In this document: positions 61,902-64,000 of the stretch, piece after piece
Numbering within the stretch: position 1 is the first letter of the stretch
Layout: each line of letters starts with the position of its first letter
Source of the DNA: Streptomyces laurentii
Lineage (GTDB): Bacteria; Actinomycetota; Actinomycetes; Streptomycetales; Streptomycetaceae
Assembly (NCBI GenBank): GCA_002355495.1
Contig: AP017424.1
Location: forward strand, 5,645,501-5,709,500
Reading direction: 5' to 3'
DNA: 64,000 nt
Program-made: the position numbers and the translations under genes
The notes under the pieces: model-generated
What the model was told of the DNA's origin: nothing
Database searches by the model: none
Seen by the model: the letters and a program-made list of their open reading frames with translations, nothing else

Positions 61902-62771
61902 TTGCCCGAGTTGCCCGAGGTCGAGGTCGTCCGGCGCGGTCTTGAGCGCTGGGTCGCCGGGCGCACGGTCGCCGAGGTCGAGGTCCTGCACCCGCGGGCC
62001 GTACGGCGTCATGTGGCGGGCGGGGCCGACTTCGCGGCGCGGCTCGCGGGACAGCGCTTCGGGGTGGCGCGGCGGCGCGGCAAGTATCTGTGGCTGCCGC
62101 TCGCCGAGGGCGACGCGTCGGTGCTCGGACACCTGGGCATGAGCGGTCAGCTCCTGGTCCAGCCCGAGGACACGGCGGACGAGAAGCACCTGCGGATACG
62201 CGTACGGTTCGACGACGCGGCCGGCACCGAGCTGCGCTTCGTCGATCAGCGCACCTTCGGCGGCCTGTCGCTGCACGACACCGCCCCGGACAGCACGGAC
62301 GGCCTGCCCGACGTCATCGCGCACATCGCCCGCGATCCGCTCGACCCGGAGTTCGACGACGAGGCCTTCCAGCGCGCGCTGCGGCTGCGCCGTACGACGG
62401 TCAAGCGGGCGCTGCTCGACCAGTCGCTGATCAGCGGAGTCGGCAACATCTACGCCGACGAGGCGCTGTGGCGCAGCAGGCTGCACTACGACCGGCCGAC
62501 CGCGACCATGACCCGGCCGCGCTCGGCGGAGCTGCTCGGGCACGTCCGGGACGTGATGAACGCGGCGCTCGCGGCCGGCGGCACCAGTTTCGACGCGCTG
62601 TACGTCAACGTGAACGGGGAGTCCGGCTACTTCGACCGCTCGCTCGACGCCTACGGGCGGGAGGGCGAGCCGTGCCACCGCTGCGGTACGCCGATGCGCC
62701 GCCGCCCGTGGATGAACCGGTCCAGCTACTTCTGCCCGCGCTGCCAGCGCCCGCCGCGCGCCGGCGCGTGA
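61902..62771 (+). CDS. mutM: Formamidopyrimidine-DNA glycosylase
   Basis: A 289-aa base-excision repair enzyme removing 8-oxoguanine. The TTG start gives MPELPEVEVVRRGLERWVAG with catalytic Pro2 and Glu3; GNIYADEALWRSRLH and the C-terminal zinc finger CHRCGTPMRRRPWMNRSSYF then CPRC are present. GAGGAG lies upstream of TTG 61902. The Pro2 requirement makes this start secure. Confidence 0.95.
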   Translation: MPELPEVEVVRRGLERWVAGRTVAEVEVLHPRAVRRHVAGGADFAARLAGQRFGVARRRGKYLWLPLAEGDASVLGHLGMSGQLLVQPEDTADEKHLRIRVRFDDAAGTELRFVDQRTFGGLSLHDTAPDSTDGLPDVIAHIARDPLDPEFDDEAFQRALRLRRTTVKRALLDQSLISGVGNIYADEALWRSRLHYDRPTATMTRPRSAELLGHVRDVMNAALAAGGTSFDALYVNVNGESGYFDRSLDAYGREGEPCHRCGTPMRRRPWMNRSSYFCPRCQRPPRAGA

Positions 62772-62823
62772 CCGGGGCGCCCGCGGTGTCGTGGGCGGCA
62801 GGGGCCTTCGAGACCTTCGGGGC

Positions 62824-63219
62824 TCAGGCCTGGGCGTCGGTTTCGGCGCGCCGGGTGTCGTAGGCGTCCCGGGCTTCGAGTACCTCGGGCATCCGGCCCT
62901 CGACCAGCTCGATCAGACCGATCAGCCGCCCGGCGACCTCCCGGCCCAGCGGCGTCAGCCGGTAGTCGACCCGCGGCGGATTGGTGAGCTGCGCCTCGCG
63001 GTGGACGAGTCCGTCCCGCTCCAGGGCGTGCAGCGTCTGCGACAGCATCTTCTCGCTCACCCCGTCGACCCGCCGCCGCAGCTCGTTGAAGCGGAACGTG
63101 CCGTCGTACAGCGCGCCCAGGGTGAGGCTGCCCCAGCGGCCCGTCACGTGCTCCAGCGTGCCGCGCGACGGGCACGCGCGCGCGAACACGTCGAAGGCGA
63201 GGTCGTCGGCGTCGGTCAT
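62824..63219 (-). CDS. HxlR-family transcriptional regulator
   Basis: A 131-aa winged-helix regulator: VTGRWGSLTLGALYDGTFRF, NELRRRVDGVSEKMLSQTLH, ALERDGLVHREAQLTNPPRV. A Cys (FARACPSRG, about residue 15) sits where redox-sensing members have one. ATG 63219 is used. It is divergent from a flavodoxin-type reductase, the usual partner, so it probably represses that gene under non-stress conditions. Confidence 0.9.
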   Translation of the reverse strand: MTDADDLAFDVFARACPSRGTLEHVTGRWGSLTLGALYDGTFRFNELRRRVDGVSEKMLSQTLHALERDGLVHREAQLTNPPRVDYRLTPLGREVAGRLIGLIELVEGRMPEVLEARDAYDTRRAETDAQA

Positions 63220-63240
63220 GTCCCCACCGTACTCCAGCAC

Positions 63241-63296
63241 AGCGCTTCCGGCCCCGAAAGCGCTAACCAAAAGTTTGTGCTTTCTGAAAGTTAGTG
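63241..63296. promoter_or_regulatory. Divergent operator/promoter region of the HxlR-reductase pair
   Basis: Two inverted repeats: AGCGCTT (63241-63247) with AAGCGCT (63258-63264), and CTAAC (63263-63267) with GTTAG (63290-63294), the latter enclosing AAAGT and AAAG-T half-sites typical of HxlR binding. Confidence 0.5.
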
Positions 63297-63344
63297 TTCT
63301 ACTCCTTGGTGTTCGTCCCCCACGCCTTCTTCCAGGGAGTACCC

Positions 63345-63941
63345 GTGCCCACGTCTGTCGTCGTCTCCATCGCCTACCACTCCGGCTACGGCCACACCGC
63401 CGTCCTGGCCGAGGCCGTCCGGGCCGGCGCCGCGGACACCGGCGCCACCGTCCACCTGATCAAGGTCGACGAGATCACCGACGCCGAGTGGGAGCTGCTC
63501 GACGCCTCCGACGCGATCGTCTTCGGCTCCCCGACCTACATGGGCACCGCCTCCGGCGCCTTCCACCAGTTCGCCGAGGCCACCTCGAAGCGCTGGGCCA
63601 CCGACGCCTGGCTGGACAAGCTCGCCGCCGGCTTCACCAACTCCGGCTCGAAGAGCGGCGACAAGCCGCACACCCTGCAGTTCTTCCAGACCCTGGCCGG
63701 CCAGCACGGCATGACCTGGGTCAACCTGGGCCTCAAGCCCGGCTGGAACGCCACCGACGCCTCCGAGAACGACCTCAACCGCCTCGGCATCTTCGCGGGC
63801 GCCGGCGCCCAGACCCCCGTCGACGCCGGACCGGAGGCCGTCCACAAGTCGGACCTCGCCACCGCCGAGCACCTCGGCCGCCGCGTCGCGACCATCGCCC
63901 GCTCCTTCGCCCTCGGCAAGGCCGCGGCCACGGCCGCCTGA
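63345..63941 (+). CDS. Flavodoxin-family NAD(P)H-dependent oxidoreductase
   Basis: A 198-aa WrbA/NQO-type flavoprotein. FMN-binding SIAYHSGYGHTAVLAEAVRA, SDAIVFGSPTYMGTASGAFH, FTNSGSKSGDKPHTLQFFQT, ENDLNRLGIFAGAGAQ. It likely reduces quinones or other electrophiles. GTG 63345 with AGGGAG upstream is chosen; the open frame extends to 63294 into the operator region. The last 59 bp of the window contain only a CGTACGCG/CGCGTACG palindrome. Confidence 0.9.
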   Translation: MPTSVVVSIAYHSGYGHTAVLAEAVRAGAADTGATVHLIKVDEITDAEWELLDASDAIVFGSPTYMGTASGAFHQFAEATSKRWATDAWLDKLAAGFTNSGSKSGDKPHTLQFFQTLAGQHGMTWVNLGLKPGWNATDASENDLNRLGIFAGAGAQTPVDAGPEAVHKSDLATAEHLGRRVATIARSFALGKAAATAA

Positions 63942-64000
63942 CCGAAGCCGTCGGCAGACGTACGCGCGCGTACGCGAAGGGCTCCGGCACCGGGCAGGTG

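Noticed and set aside
63959..63974. CGTACGCG/CGCGTACG palindrome as a terminator
   Set aside because: Short, made of alternating CG/TA steps, without loop or T tract; likely chance in high-GC DNA.

Overview
The window is chromosomal DNA of very high GC from an actinomycete, almost certainly a Streptomyces. The support is the GC-skewed codon use, frequent GTG and TTG starts, two conservon operons, an accE-type carboxylase subunit, a HupS-type histone-like protein with a lysine-rich tail, an NdgR-like IclR regulator beside leuCD, and a gene order that I recall as matching the serA-leuB-ilvE to recG-rnc-mutM stretch of the Streptomyces core genome. I see no phage, insertion sequence, integrase or CRISPR array. 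This is mostly housekeeping DNA with a few accessory islands.

Layout. 1-7.7 kb: tail of serA, a PucR regulator divergent from the proline catabolic pair (proline dehydrogenase, P5C dehydrogenase), a small membrane protein broken by two frameshifts, a 43-aa unknown, leuB and ilvE. 7.9-14 kb: an urease-like pair (gamma-beta fusion and alpha) without accessory genes, agmatine deiminase, an unknown, a TetR regulator and an MHS-family transporter. 14-16 kb: citramalate synthase behind a leader with an Ile-Ile leader peptide and a terminator, which looks like an attenuator. 16-24 kb: a TPM-like membrane protein with a Gly/Phe/Asp tail, a second sliding-clamp (DnaN-like) gene, a serine hydrolase, YceI with a clear promoter/operator, a small secreted protein, and a polysaccharide lyase family 8 enzyme behind a 36-bp perfect palindrome with a LacI-type core. 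24-26 kb: acyl-CoA carboxylase beta and epsilon subunits. 26-37.2 kb: two tandem conservons (sensor kinase, roadblock protein, DUF742 protein, GTPase) on the minus strand. The second sensor kinase is interrupted by a frameshift. 37.7-42 kb: FAH-family hydrolase, gltX, a HAD hydrolase and a five-gene tRNA cluster (Gln-Glu-Glu-Gln-Glu). 42-49 kb: ndgR divergent from leuCD, hupS, cofC (frameshifted), plsC and gpsA. 49-64 kb: ddl, a DUF3515 lipoprotein, an Lrp-type effector domain, thiL-thiD, rpmB, a FakA/DAK2 protein, recG, rsmD, coaD, a DivIVA-like coiled-coil protein, DUF177-rpmF-rnc, mutM, and a divergent HxlR/flavodoxin-type reductase pair.

How the genes work together. Branched-chain amino acid synthesis is dispersed over leuB, ilvE, cimA and leuCD, with NdgR as probable regulator and separate cis elements at leuB, cimA and leuC. 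GltX lies beside the tRNAs it charges; in actinobacteria it normally charges tRNA-Gln as well as tRNA-Glu. The two conservons probably form paired membrane signalling units whose GTPases are nearly identical while their sensor domains differ.

Caveat. Three genes (near 4.4-4.5, 36.27 and 46.91 kb) carry frame breaks, mostly at short G/C homopolymers, in otherwise intact proteins. Sequencing error is a serious alternative to real gene loss. All functional calls are from reading the sequence; no database search was run.
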